NCBI RefSeq assembly: GCF_016908325.1
Contig: NZ_JAFBDR010000001.1
Location: 1 to 64,000, forward strand
Direction of reading: 5' to 3'
DNA: 64,000 bases
Origin: Aquibacillus albus
Lineage (GTDB): Bacteria > Bacillota > Bacilli > Bacillales > Amphibacillaceae
Of this stretch, positions 55,130 through 63,429 are shown in pieces. The position numbers and the translations under genes are program-made. Numbering within the stretch: the first letter of the stretch is position 1; every line of letters begins with the position of its first letter. The notes below the pieces were generated by a model. The model had not been told where the DNA came from. It was given only the letters and a program-made list of their open reading frames with translations, and searched no databases.

Positions 55130-57462
55130 TACTCAGCCTCCTTATTGTAACGTAGCTTAACTAATCCATAAATAGCTAATGCAGCGATTCCTAGTACGAC
55201 GATTTCAAATAAGGTATCAATTCCACGAAAATCAACAAGAATGACGTTAACGATGTTGTAGCCCCCACCAAGTTCTTTTGAATTTTCGACAAAGTAATTG
55301 GAAATTGGTTGAAACCATTTACTGCTATGAGAAGAAACCGCAACTAGTGTCATTAGAAGACCAAACCCAATGGATATGATTCCGTTTGTTGTCTTAAAAC
55401 CAATTGATTCATCTCTAGGCTGTAATTCTGGTAAATGATAAAAACACAACAAAAACAATGCTAATGTTATTGTTTCGACAACTAACTGTGTTAAGGCTAA
55501 ATCTGGTGCACGATAAAGAATAAATAATAGTGATAAACCATAACCAACAACACCTAAAATTAAAATGGCTGCTACTTTATTTCTTGTGAATATCGTAAAT
55601 ACTGCAGCGATAGCCATTACTAGTGCTACAATCACTTCAGTAATTGAAAAATCAGCTAAGTCATTTGTATGAAATGCAAAACCATTGGTTGAAATCATCG
55701 TAATAAATGTAAATAGGATAATGGAACCGATGATCAAAATTACATATCTCCGTAGCGAATCATTCATATAACTATTTGTAATTTTAGCTGAATAAGTTTC
55801 CAAACCTTCTACAAATCGATCATACACTTTATTAAAGCTTAATTGACCAGGAATAAATAAGTAAATGTCGGTCCATTTTTTTCGGTAGATATATAATCCA
55901 GCTCCAAATATTACAACAATTAAAGACATATACAATGGTGGAATAAAACCGTGCCAAAATACGATGTGTTTATGAACTTCTTTGCCACTTATTGCTTCTG
56001 CTGTATGAGCTATAAATGACTCGTTTACAAGGTTTGGAAATAAACCAATCACGATTACTCCTAAAATTAAAATAGCTGGCGAGATAAGCATTCCAATTGG
56101 CGCTTCATGTGGTTTTACAGGAAGTTGATCAAGATGTTTTTCTCCAGTGAACGTTCCAAAAACTAAATACATCGAATATACGAATGTGAAAATACTACCC
56201 AGAACTGCTAAATACGGAATAGCTTGTCTAAGCAAGTCTGCGGCTAAAAGTGTAGGCTCGTTGAGTCCAAGACTGACATCGAAAAACATTTCCTTACTAT
56301 AGAAACCATTAAGAAATGGCAGTGGAACTCCAGCCATAGAAAATGCACCAAAAAAGGCAAGTGTGGCTGATATTGGCATTAGCGTCATCAATCCGCCCAG
56401 TTTTCGAATATCCCTCGTACCTGTTTCGTGGTCGACAATTCCAGCAATCATGAACAGGCTACCTTTGAACGTTGCGTGATTAAGAATATGAAATGCTGCA
56501 GCGAAAATAGCTGCTTTTGTACCAAATCCAAGCATGGCCATGATCATACCTAATTGACTAATGGTTGAAAATGCAAGGATCCCTTTTAAATCTGTTTGTC
56601 TCACTGCCATGTAGGAGCCCCAGCACAATGTTAGTATTCCAATACCACTTACGATTAGGAAAAACCATTCGCTCGTATTAAAAATTGGTGAAAATCTTGC
56701 AATTAGAAAAATACCTGCTTTAACCATTGTTGCAGAATGTAAATACGCACTAACTGGAGTAGGTGCTTCCATAGCATCTGGGAGCCATATGTGAAAAGGG
56801 AACTGTGCAGATTTCGTAAAGGCACCTAAGAAAATAAACGCCATTATTAGTGAAAAATATGGGCTGTTTAATATAACATCTGTTTGTGCAATCATTTCTT
56901 GAATACTTGTCGTTCCGGTAATAACTGTAAGTAAGATTAGACCACCAAGTAAACTCAATCCGCCAAATACAGTAATAAGCATTGACTTTAACGCACCATA
57001 TCGGGACCCTTCTCTATGGTGCCAATAACCAATTAATAAAAAGGATGAGATGGATGTTAACTCCCAGAATCCATAAAGTACAAATACGTTATCAGAGAGA
57101 ACAACACCAAGCATCGCAGACATAAACATCAACAAATATACATAGAAAGCTCCAAGTCGTTCTGATTTATGTAAGTAAAAGATAGAGTATAAGGTGACTA
57201 GCGCTCCTATACCACTAATAAGAAGAACAAAAAGAAGACTGAGGCCGTCTAAGTAAAAATCTAATGAAATATCAAGCGATGGGATCCAATTGAATGAAGT
57301 ATAAACCGGTTTAAATTCACTTCCTATAAACGGAATAAAAAATAAGAAAATAATGAAAGGAATAAGTAGAACGAAAATTCCAGTGTGAATTTTATCTTTA
57401 TATTTGCTTAAGATTGGAACGAAGCAAGCAAATAGTAATGGGATAAAGATGGCAAATATCAT
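55129..57462 (-). CDS. mrpA: Na+/H+ antiporter subunit A
   Basis: 777 residues with about 20 transmembrane helices. The NuoL-like part has YGFWELTSISSFLLIGYW (Glu about 140), HIWLPDAMEAPTPVSAYLHS, and KAGIFL Lys. The C-terminal DUF4040 and MbhE-like parts are present (FILYRAPDLALTQLVVETIT, GGGYNIVNVILVDFRGIDT, IVVLGIAALAIYGLVKLR), so this is a normal MrpA and not a fusion with MrpB, whose PGGGF-type motif is absent. ATG 57462 follows AAAGGAGGACATC on the minus strand. It is first in the mrpA-C-D-E-F-G run, which serves sodium tolerance and pH balance. Confidence 0.96.
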   Translation of the reverse strand: MIFAIFIPLLFACFVPILSKYKDKIHTGIFVLLIPFIIFLFFIPFIGSEFKPVYTSFNWIPSLDISLDFYLDGLSLLFVLLISGIGALVTLYSIFYLHKSERLGAFYVYLLMFMSAMLGVVLSDNVFVLYGFWELTSISSFLLIGYWHHREGSRYGALKSMLITVFGGLSLLGGLILLTVITGTTSIQEMIAQTDVILNSPYFSLIMAFIFLGAFTKSAQFPFHIWLPDAMEAPTPVSAYLHSATMVKAGIFLIARFSPIFNTSEWFFLIVSGIGILTLCWGSYMAVRQTDLKGILAFSTISQLGMIMAMLGFGTKAAIFAAAFHILNHATFKGSLFMIAGIVDHETGTRDIRKLGGLMTLMPISATLAFFGAFSMAGVPLPFLNGFYSKEMFFDVSLGLNEPTLLAADLLRQAIPYLAVLGSIFTFVYSMYLVFGTFTGEKHLDQLPVKPHEAPIGMLISPAILILGVIVIGLFPNLVNESFIAHTAEAISGKEVHKHIVFWHGFIPPLYMSLIVVIFGAGLYIYRKKWTDIYLFIPGQLSFNKVYDRFVEGLETYSAKITNSYMNDSLRRYVILIIGSIILFTFITMISTNGFAFHTNDLADFSITEVIVALVMAIAAVFTIFTRNKVAAILILGVVGYGLSLLFILYRAPDLALTQLVVETITLALFLLCFYHLPELQPRDESIGFKTTNGIISIGFGLLMTLVAVSSHSSKWFQPISNYFVENSKELGGGYNIVNVILVDFRGIDTLFEIVVLGIAALAIYGLVKLRYNKEAE

Positions 57463-57592
57463 CTAATGATGTCCTCCTTTTAAATGGTGAAATAAATAAA
57501 TATTCACATCATATACATTGTTATCAAAAATAGCATGATTATTCAACTAATAACCTGTTCAATGAGCCATAATACTATCATAGCAGAAAACA

Positions 57593-57630
57593 AAAAACTC
57601 TCGCCACGATTAAAAGTGACAAGAGTTCGA
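57593..57630 (-). terminator. Terminator of sda
   Basis: On the minus strand AACTCTTGTCAC pairs with GTGGCGAGAGTT (arms at about 57616-57627 and 57596-57607), followed by TTTTTGTTTT. Confidence 0.8.
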
Positions 57631-57669
57631 CAATTTTTATACATTTTCTCTATCATTTGATTACTTGAA

Positions 57670-57813
57670 TTAGTTGGTAGAATAGATAATTTCATGAGTG
57701 AGAGAACGTCTTTCAATTTCCTTTTCGATTAAATGAATAAAATCCTGACTTAATCCTAATTCGTTTGCTTTAAAATACGATTCAATTAACAATTCATCTG
57801 ATAAATGTTCCAT
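57670..57813 (-). CDS. sda: Sporulation histidine kinase inhibitor Sda
   Basis: 47 residues, the usual size of Sda, a helical hairpin that binds KinA and blocks its autophosphorylation when replication is disturbed. The conserved sequence [15 protein letters not shown] and the second helix [15 protein letters not shown] are nearly the same as in B. subtilis. ATG 57813 has AGGAGGGGCC on the minus strand. It lies divergent to yqeG as in B. subtilis, across a region with DnaA boxes, and ends before a terminator. The gene is shorter than 60 codons and easily missed. Confidence 0.93.
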   Translation of the reverse strand: MEHLSDELLIESYFKANELGLSQDFIHLIEKEIERRSLTHEIIYSTN

Positions 57814-57935
57814 AAAAGTGGCCCCTCCTGTATTGGAAGTTTACTTCCTATACAACTTTTGGAATTACGTGACATTACGTGTCTAATAAGTTAATAACAC
57901 TTTATCACGAAAGAGTAAGTCGGACAACCGCATAG

Positions 57936-58034
57936 TTATCTACAGTTCCCTGTATATAACTTGTTAGTAAACTGGTAATTTTGATAGATTTTATTGATTT
58001 ATCAATGTGGATTTTGTGTATAAAGTTATCCACA
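57936..58034. promoter_or_regulatory. DnaA-box cluster between sda and yqeG
   Basis: A perfect TTATCCACA lies at 58026-58034. TGTGTATAA at 58015-58023 is TTATACACA on the other strand, 2 nt away and in opposite orientation. TTATCTACA at 57936-57944 has one mismatch. DnaA control of sda by such boxes is established in B. subtilis. The rest of the 450-bp gap is AT-rich, with no further gene seen. Confidence 0.8.
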
Positions 58035-58263
58035 GGATAAATTTTGTAGTAATTTGTCGAACGTTTTATTCATAAAAAGAATGGATCTTTGCATATAATT
58101 GGTATTTATCGCTTTATTTCACTTTAAGGAAAGAATATAAATTTTTGTGAGAGTGGATATGTCTATCTCAGCACATTATCAAAAATTTTGAAAGACACGA
58201 AATAATTGTATATGATGGGATAGGAGAAAAGGATCGGAATAAGTTATTAGAGGTGAAGTTTCT

Positions 58264-58785
58264 TTGTTTAAAAAATTTCTTCCAAATGAACACGTAAAAA
58301 GTATATTTGAAATAACTCCTGAGAAATTAAAAGAGAAGGGAATTAAAGGAATTATAACAGATTTAGATAACACCCTTGTCGCATGGGATGTAAGAGATGC
58401 CACACCAGAAATTATTCAATGGTTTAAATTAATGGAAGATAGTGATATTAAAGTAACAATTATATCTAATAATAAGGAAGAAAGAGTTAAAATATTTTCT
58501 CAACCGTTAAATACACCTTTTGTTTACAGTGCACGTAAACCACTCGCACTGGCGTTCAATAAAGCGGCAAAGGATATGAAGTTAGCTAAAAATGAAATTG
58601 TTGTGATAGGTGATCAGTTGCTAACGGATGTATTAGGTGGTAATCGTGCAGGTTTTTATACGATGTTGGTCGTTCCTATTGTAGAAACTGATGGAAAAAT
58701 CACACAAGTGAATCGATATGTAGAAAGAAGAATACTTAATTGGATGAGAAAGAAAGGGATGGTTACTTGGGAGGAACAAAAGTAA
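58264..58785 (+). CDS. yqeG: YqeG-family HAD phosphatase
   Basis: 173 residues, HAD superfamily IIIA. Nucleophile motif TDLDNTLVAWD at about 36-46 (DxDxT), motif II TIISNN (about 79), Lys in RKPLALAF and motif III VIGDQLLTDVLGGNRAG. It is predicted to be a small cytosolic phosphatase; related YqeG proteins act on phosphatidylglycerol phosphate in plants and yeast, so a lipid step is possible. TTG 58264 follows AGAGGTGAAG. It begins the yqeG-yqeH-aroE-yhbY-nadD-yqeK-rsfS-yqeM run and overlaps yqeH. Confidence 0.92.
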   Translation: MFKKFLPNEHVKSIFEITPEKLKEKGIKGIITDLDNTLVAWDVRDATPEIIQWFKLMEDSDIKVTIISNNKEERVKIFSQPLNTPFVYSARKPLALAFNKAAKDMKLAKNEIVVIGDQLLTDVLGGNRAGFYTMLVVPIVETDGKITQVNRYVERRILNWMRKKGMVTWEEQK

Positions 58786-59882
58786 ATGAATTATATTGTC
58801 AAGGTTGTGGTATCACCATTCAAAGTGAATACGAAGACCAACCAGGATATGTGCCAACTTCGGCATTAAATAAGGAACAAGTTATTTGTAAGAGATGTTT
58901 TCGTTTAAAGCATTATAATGAAGTACAGGATGTATCATTTACGGATGACGATTTTTTAAAAATGATTAGTCAAATTAGAAATACAAAAGGCTTAATTATT
59001 AAATTAGTCGATCTTTTTGATTTTAATGGAAGTTTTATTACTAGCTTACAAAGGTTAACAGGAGAAAATCAAATTTTACTTGTAGGAAATAAAGTGGACT
59101 TGCTTCCAAAGTCTACGAACAAAAATAAATTAAAGAACTGGATGAAACAAGCATCTAAAGAGCTAGGTCTTACCATTCAAGATGTGTTTCTTATATCTGC
59201 AACAAAAGGTATTGGGATGGAAGCATTACAAGCAGCGATTGAGGATTTTCGAGAAGGTAAGGATGTATATGTGGTTGGAAGTACGAATGTTGGCAAGTCA
59301 ACGTTTATTAACCGGTTAATCAGCACCTCTACCGGGATAGAGGATGCAATAACAACATCATATTTTCCCGGTACAACGTTAGGATTTATTGACATTCCAT
59401 TAGATAAGAAAGCTTCTTTGTACGACACACCTGGGGTAATTAATCGCCATCAAATGGTACATTATATGTCAGAAAAAGATTTAAAGATTATTACACCCAA
59501 AAAGGAAATTAAACCAAGGGTATATCAATTAAACGAAAATCAAACATTATTTGTTGGGGGAATGGCAAGGTTTGATTTTGAAAAAGGGGAACGTCAGTCC
59601 TTTGTGTGTTATTTTGCAAATGAACTTCCTATTCATCGAACAAAGCTTGAGAATGCAACTGACCTTTATGAAAGACACGTAGGTGAGATGTTAAGTCCAC
59701 CTAATGAGGCAACGCTAGAAATGTTGCCTCCACTTGAATCAAAAACAATTCGAATCAAAGAGGGAAAAACAGATATCGTGTTTCCAGGATTAGGATGGAT
59801 CACTGTAACAGATGGAGATATAACAATAACAGTCCATAGTCCAAAAGGAGTACCAATATCTGTCCGAAATTCGTTCATTTAA
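58767..59882 (+). CDS. yqeH: Ribosome biogenesis GTPase YqeH
   Basis: 371 residues. A circularly permuted GTPase: the G4 motif NKVD (about 113) precedes G1 GSTNVGKST (about 171) and G3 DTPG (about 220). The N-terminus has a zinc site, CQGC with CKRC about 30 residues later. The C-terminal part binds rRNA. It is needed for 30S subunit maturation and for initiation control in B. subtilis. The start is uncertain: TTG 58767 (GGGATGG upstream) fits the family N-terminus; an in-frame TTG at 58740 would add nine residues. It overlaps yqeG by 19 nt. Confidence 0.93.
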   Translation: MGGTKVNELYCQGCGITIQSEYEDQPGYVPTSALNKEQVICKRCFRLKHYNEVQDVSFTDDDFLKMISQIRNTKGLIIKLVDLFDFNGSFITSLQRLTGENQILLVGNKVDLLPKSTNKNKLKNWMKQASKELGLTIQDVFLISATKGIGMEALQAAIEDFREGKDVYVVGSTNVGKSTFINRLISTSTGIEDAITTSYFPGTTLGFIDIPLDKKASLYDTPGVINRHQMVHYMSEKDLKIITPKKEIKPRVYQLNENQTLFVGGMARFDFEKGERQSFVCYFANELPIHRTKLENATDLYERHVGEMLSPPNEATLEMLPPLESKTIRIKEGKTDIVFPGLGWITVTDGDITITVHSPKGVPISVRNSFI

Positions 59883-59895
59883 GGGGGAGAAATAA

Positions 59896-60738
59896 ATGGG
59901 GTTGTCCTTAGGGTTAATTGGTTATCCGATCAATCATTCACTTTCTCCATGGATTCATCATCAATTTATGGAAAAGCTAGGCTTAGAGGGTGAATATGTT
60001 TTATATGAAACAAGTAGTGATCAATTAAAAAAAACGGTTTATCAATTAATGAACAAACAGGTAGATGGTTTTAATATTACCGTACCATATAAGCAAGATA
60101 TCATTCCATTATTAGATGAGTTACATCCAGATGCAGAAAAAATTGGTGCCGTTAATACGGTTGTTAAGGAGTCTGGAAAGTGGACAGGCTACAATACAGA
60201 TGGACAAGGGTATGTTCGGTCAGTTAAAACAGAATTTCCTGAATTATTCACAAGTAAAAGTAAAGTACTGATTTTAGGAGCAGGAGGGGCTGCTAGAGGC
60301 ATTTATCGTGCCTTAGTTCAAGAGCCTTTTTCAACAATAGATATTGCTAACCGCACATTAAAAAAAGCAGAGAGCTTTATTCCATTAAAAGAGGATCATG
60401 TTTCTACTGATGTTTTATCTTTTTCCGAGGCAGAGGAGAATTTATATAAATATGATTATATTGTTCAGACCACTTCGGTTGGGATGAAGCCAAATATAAA
60501 TGATAAAGTATTATCTTTACGAAAGTTAAAGCCAAAGACGGTTGTTAGTGATATCGTTTATCAGCCGTTAATGACAACTTTATTAAAGGACGCGATAGAC
60601 CGGGGTGGTCGTATTCACCAAGGGCATGCCATGTTACTTTATCAAGCACAATTAGCTTTTGAAATATGGACCAATAAACGTCCACCATTGGATGATACGC
60701 TTATAAAACTAGAAGAAAGATTGCGAGGTAATTCATAA
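59896..60738 (+). CDS. aroE: Shikimate dehydrogenase
   Basis: 280 residues. NADPH-dependent reduction of 3-dehydroshikimate in aromatic amino acid synthesis. Substrate-binding GYPINHSLSPWIHH (about 9-22), FNITVPYK with catalytic Lys (about 66), NTDGQGYV, the dinucleotide loop LGAGGAARGI (about 132-141) and GHAMLLYQAQLAF. ATG 59896 follows AAGGGGGAGAAATAA. It lies 13 bp after yqeH and is followed 1 bp later by yhbY. Confidence 0.97.
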   Translation: MGLSLGLIGYPINHSLSPWIHHQFMEKLGLEGEYVLYETSSDQLKKTVYQLMNKQVDGFNITVPYKQDIIPLLDELHPDAEKIGAVNTVVKESGKWTGYNTDGQGYVRSVKTEFPELFTSKSKVLILGAGGAARGIYRALVQEPFSTIDIANRTLKKAESFIPLKEDHVSTDVLSFSEAEENLYKYDYIVQTTSVGMKPNINDKVLSLRKLKPKTVVSDIVYQPLMTTLLKDAIDRGGRIHQGHAMLLYQAQLAFEIWTNKRPPLDDTLIKLEERLRGNS

Positions 60739-60739
60739 C

Positions 60740-61033
60740 ATGTTAACGGGTAAACAAAAACGATATTTACGTTCACAGGCACATCATTTAAATGCTATCT
60801 TTCAGGTTGGAAAAACAGGGGTAAATGAAAATATGATTCAACAAATTGATGATGTTTTAGAAAAAAGGGAACTAATTAAAATAAGTGTTTTACAGAACTG
60901 TTTAGAAGATAAAGAAGAAGTTGCGCAAACATTAACAGAAGCTACAAGTGCAAATCTTGTGCAAGTCATTGGTAACACGATTGTATTGTATCGTGAATCA
61001 TCAGAAGATAAGCGAATTGAATTGCCAAATTAA
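60740..61033 (+). CDS. yhbY: Ribosome assembly RNA-binding protein YhbY (CRM domain)
   Basis: 97 residues, a single CRM domain with the GxxG-type loop VGKTGVNENM and the start LTGKQKRYLRSQAHHLNAIF, given by its core KQKRYLRSQAHHLN. Binds pre-50S particles. B. subtilis YqeI is the orthologue at the same spot. ATG 60740 is separated from the aroE stop by 1 nt, with the ribosome-binding site (GCGAGGT) inside aroE. Confidence 0.93.
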   Translation: MLTGKQKRYLRSQAHHLNAIFQVGKTGVNENMIQQIDDVLEKRELIKISVLQNCLEDKEEVAQTLTEATSANLVQVIGNTIVLYRESSEDKRIELPN

Positions 61034-61101
61034 AAACCTGTACAAGAGTAATGAATAAGGGAGATACAGAGGTACGTACTTACAGGGAAAAGGAGAAGGT
61101 T

Positions 61102-61671
61102 ATGAAAAAAATTGGATTGTTGGGGGGTACCTTTGATCCTCCTCATAATGGCCATTTATTAATAGCCGAAGAAGTTTATCATTCGTTAGGACTCGATGAA
61201 GTTTGGTTTATTCCATCCTATGAACCACCACATAAGGAGAAGTCACAAACTCCTGTTCATCTAAGGGTCGAAATGTTAGAAAACGCAATAATGGATAACG
61301 ATCATTTTTTTATTAACGCTATTGAAATTGAACGTAAAGGAAAATCCTACACGATTGATACGATAAAATACTTAAAAGAGCAATACTCAGATTTCACATT
61401 TTATTTTATTATTGGAGCGGATATGGTTGAATATTTACCAAAGTGGCATAACATCGATGACTTAATTGAAATCATTCAGTTTGTAGGTGTAAAAAGAACT
61501 GATTTTCAATTAAATTCTAAATATCCAATAAAAGAAGTGAATATACCTGTAATGGAGATATCTTCAACTATGATAAGAGACCGTGTATCACAAGGAAAAT
61601 CGATTAAATATTTAGTACCTGATAAAGTATTAGATATCATAAGGGAGAATCAACTATATGGATCGATATGA
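61102..61671 (+). CDS. nadD: Nicotinate-nucleotide adenylyltransferase
   Basis: 189 residues. Joins nicotinate mononucleotide with ATP, the step before NadE (also in this window). Nucleotidyltransferase motif GGTFDPPHNGHL at about 8-19, PSYEPPHKE (about 44), FIIGADMVEYLPKW and the C-terminal ISSTMIRDRV. ATG 61102 follows AAAAGGAGAAGG; the frame is open for 17 more codons upstream without a site and with atypical residues. It overlaps yqeK by 14 nt, the conserved nadD-yqeK coupling. Confidence 0.97.
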   Translation: MKKIGLLGGTFDPPHNGHLLIAEEVYHSLGLDEVWFIPSYEPPHKEKSQTPVHLRVEMLENAIMDNDHFFINAIEIERKGKSYTIDTIKYLKEQYSDFTFYFIIGADMVEYLPKWHNIDDLIEIIQFVGVKRTDFQLNSKYPIKEVNIPVMEISSTMIRDRVSQGKSIKYLVPDKVLDIIRENQLYGSI

Positions 61672-62245
61672 AGCACTATCAATAGTTGAACCACATCTAA
61701 AGAAATCACGATTTGAACACACGAAACGTGTTGTAGATACAGCTATTGAATTAGCCGATTTTTATGGTGAAGATACCAAAAAAGCGGAGCTTGCAGCTGT
61801 TTTCCACGATTATTGTAAATATCGTGATATAAAAGAAATGGAGCAATGGATACGGACTGAAGATTTACCGAAAAATTTGTTATCTTTTCACCAAGAATTA
61901 TGGCACGCCCCTGTTGGAGCCCTGTTAGCAGAACGTGAATTAGGGATCGATGACAAGGATATCCTAGGTGCGATTCGTTGGCATACAACTGGAAAAGCCG
62001 GTATGACTAAATTGGAAAAGATTATTTTTCTTGCTGATTATATTGAGCCAGGACGTGATTTTCCAGGTGTGGACAGAGTTAGAGATCAAGCAAAAATTAA
62101 TTTGAATCTTGCTTGTTTCTTGGCATCTAAAAACACAATTGAATTTTTAATGAGCAAAAACCAACCTGTTTATCCGGATACATTTTATGCATATAATGAT
62201 TTATTAATACAAGTAAAGGAAAACCTTAATGGAGGGAAGAATTGA
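61658..62245 (+). CDS. yqeK: HD-domain dinucleoside tetraphosphate hydrolase YqeK
   Basis: 195 residues. HD-domain phosphohydrolase with FEHTKRVVDTAIELA (His), AVFHDYCKYR (HD pair at about 51), WHAPVGALLAE, IRWHTTGK and IFLADYIEPGRDFPGV. YqeK proteins cleave Ap4A symmetrically to ADP, removing an alarmone formed by aminoacyl-tRNA synthetases. ATG 61658 lies inside the end of nadD with AAGGGAG upstream. Its stop touches the rsfS ATG directly. Confidence 0.93.
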   Translation: MDRYEALSIVEPHLKKSRFEHTKRVVDTAIELADFYGEDTKKAELAAVFHDYCKYRDIKEMEQWIRTEDLPKNLLSFHQELWHAPVGALLAERELGIDDKDILGAIRWHTTGKAGMTKLEKIIFLADYIEPGRDFPGVDRVRDQAKINLNLACFLASKNTIEFLMSKNQPVYPDTFYAYNDLLIQVKENLNGGKN

Positions 62246-62602
62246 ATGAATAGTAAACAACTAGCAGAACTTTCAGCGAAAGCTTGTGATGACAAAAGAG
62301 GGGAAGACATTGTCATATTAGATATGCAAAATGTCTCACTAATCGCTGACTATTTTGTTATATGTCAAGGAACAAATGAAAGACAGGTTCAAGCAATTGC
62401 AAGAGAAGTGAAAGAACAAGCAGATCTTAATGAAATAGATGTAAAGCGGTTAGAGGGATTTGAACAAGCTAGATGGGTCCTTATTGATTTAGGTGATGTT
62501 GTTTGTCATGTCTTTCATAAAGATGAACGAAACTATTATAATATTGAACGTTTATGGGGAGATGCTCCACATGTAGATGTCAGTATAAATCAAGAGGGTT
62601 GA
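62246..62602 (+). CDS. rsfS: Ribosomal silencing factor RsfS
   Basis: 118 residues. Binds uL14 on the large subunit and keeps subunits apart during starvation. Conserved positions include IVILDMQNVSLIADYFVICQG, quoted by DMQNVSLIADYFVICQG, then VKRLEGFEQARWVLIDLGDVV and FHKDERNYYNIERLW. ATG 62246 follows the yqeK TGA at once; GGAGGGAAGAA upstream is its ribosome-binding site. B. subtilis YqeL is the orthologue. Confidence 0.95.
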   Translation: MNSKQLAELSAKACDDKRGEDIVILDMQNVSLIADYFVICQGTNERQVQAIAREVKEQADLNEIDVKRLEGFEQARWVLIDLGDVVCHVFHKDERNYYNIERLWGDAPHVDVSINQEG

Positions 62603-62606
62603 TGAA

Positions 62607-63365
62607 ATGTCTTATTCAAAAATGGCTTATGTGTATGATGCCCTAATGCAAGATGCTCCTTATGATCAATGGGAAAACTTTGCGATCAAGATGATTCGAG
62701 AATATGGAAGTACTGTTCAACATATGGCCGATTTAGGTTGTGGGACAGGTGAGATAACAAGAAGGCTTAGTAATAAGGGGTTTCGTATGATTGGAATTGA
62801 TTATTCCGAAGATATGTTAGCTTATGCTCAGCAATCAACAGCAATTGCCCAACCAATTCAATGGTTTCACCAGGATATAAGAGAGCTTCAAGGCTTTCAT
62901 CATAATCAATTAGATGCAGTTATTAGCTTCTGTGATGTTATCAATTACCTTACAACTAGGGAAGAAATCCAACAAGTGTTTCAGCATGTAAATCATATGC
63001 TGAAAGAGGATGGTTTGTTTTTATTTGATATTCATTCGCTTAATCATATCGAGGAAAATCTTAAAGGGCAAACCTTTGCTGAAATTTATGATGACATTTC
63101 GTATGTTTGGCTTTGCCAACCTGGAGAAAATAGTGGGGAAGTGTATCACGATTTGACATTTTTTGTACTAGATGACCAGCAGTATGAACGCTTTGATGAA
63201 ACCCATCATCAGAGAACTTTTGCAACTCAAGTATATGAAGATTTATTAAACCAAGCAGGATTTGATTGTTTAAACCTATGCTACGATTTTAATTGTAATA
63301 GAGAAAACAAACCACAGAAGAGCGAACGGGTTTTTTTCGTATGTAAAAAAAATCGAGGTAGCTAA
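62607..63365 (+). CDS. yqeM: Class I SAM-dependent methyltransferase YqeM
   Basis: 252 residues. SAM motif I is MADLGCGTGEITRRL (about 41-55), then IGIDYSEDMLAYA and the acidic FCDVINYL at about 110-118. The C-terminal half forms a lid region with VYHDLTFFV. The substrate is unknown; the gene is the usual end of the yqeG-yqeM run, so a ribosome-linked target is often assumed, but nothing here shows it. ATG 62607 follows AGAGGGTTGATGAA. A two-sided terminator separates it from comER. Confidence 0.88.
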   Translation: MSYSKMAYVYDALMQDAPYDQWENFAIKMIREYGSTVQHMADLGCGTGEITRRLSNKGFRMIGIDYSEDMLAYAQQSTAIAQPIQWFHQDIRELQGFHHNQLDAVISFCDVINYLTTREEIQQVFQHVNHMLKEDGLFLFDIHSLNHIEENLKGQTFAEIYDDISYVWLCQPGENSGEVYHDLTFFVLDDQQYERFDETHHQRTFATQVYEDLLNQAGFDCLNLCYDFNCNRENKPQKSERVFFVCKKNRGS

Positions 63366-63382
63366 ATTAGCACCTCGATTAA
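63351..63382. terminator. Two-sided terminator between yqeM and comER
   Basis: AATCGAGGT (63351-63359) pairs with ACCTCGATT (63372-63380), with inner GCTAA/TTAGC around one base. An A-run lies before it; on the plus strand the T-run is weak. Confidence 0.75.
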
Positions 63383-63429
63383 TATTAGTATTAGAAGCAG
63401 GAATTTTTATAAATTTGTCGAATGTATTT

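Noticed and set aside
55129-57462. Possibility that mrpA is fused to mrpB
   Set aside because: The protein is only 777 residues, ends with the normal MrpA C-terminal sequence and lacks MrpB motifs.
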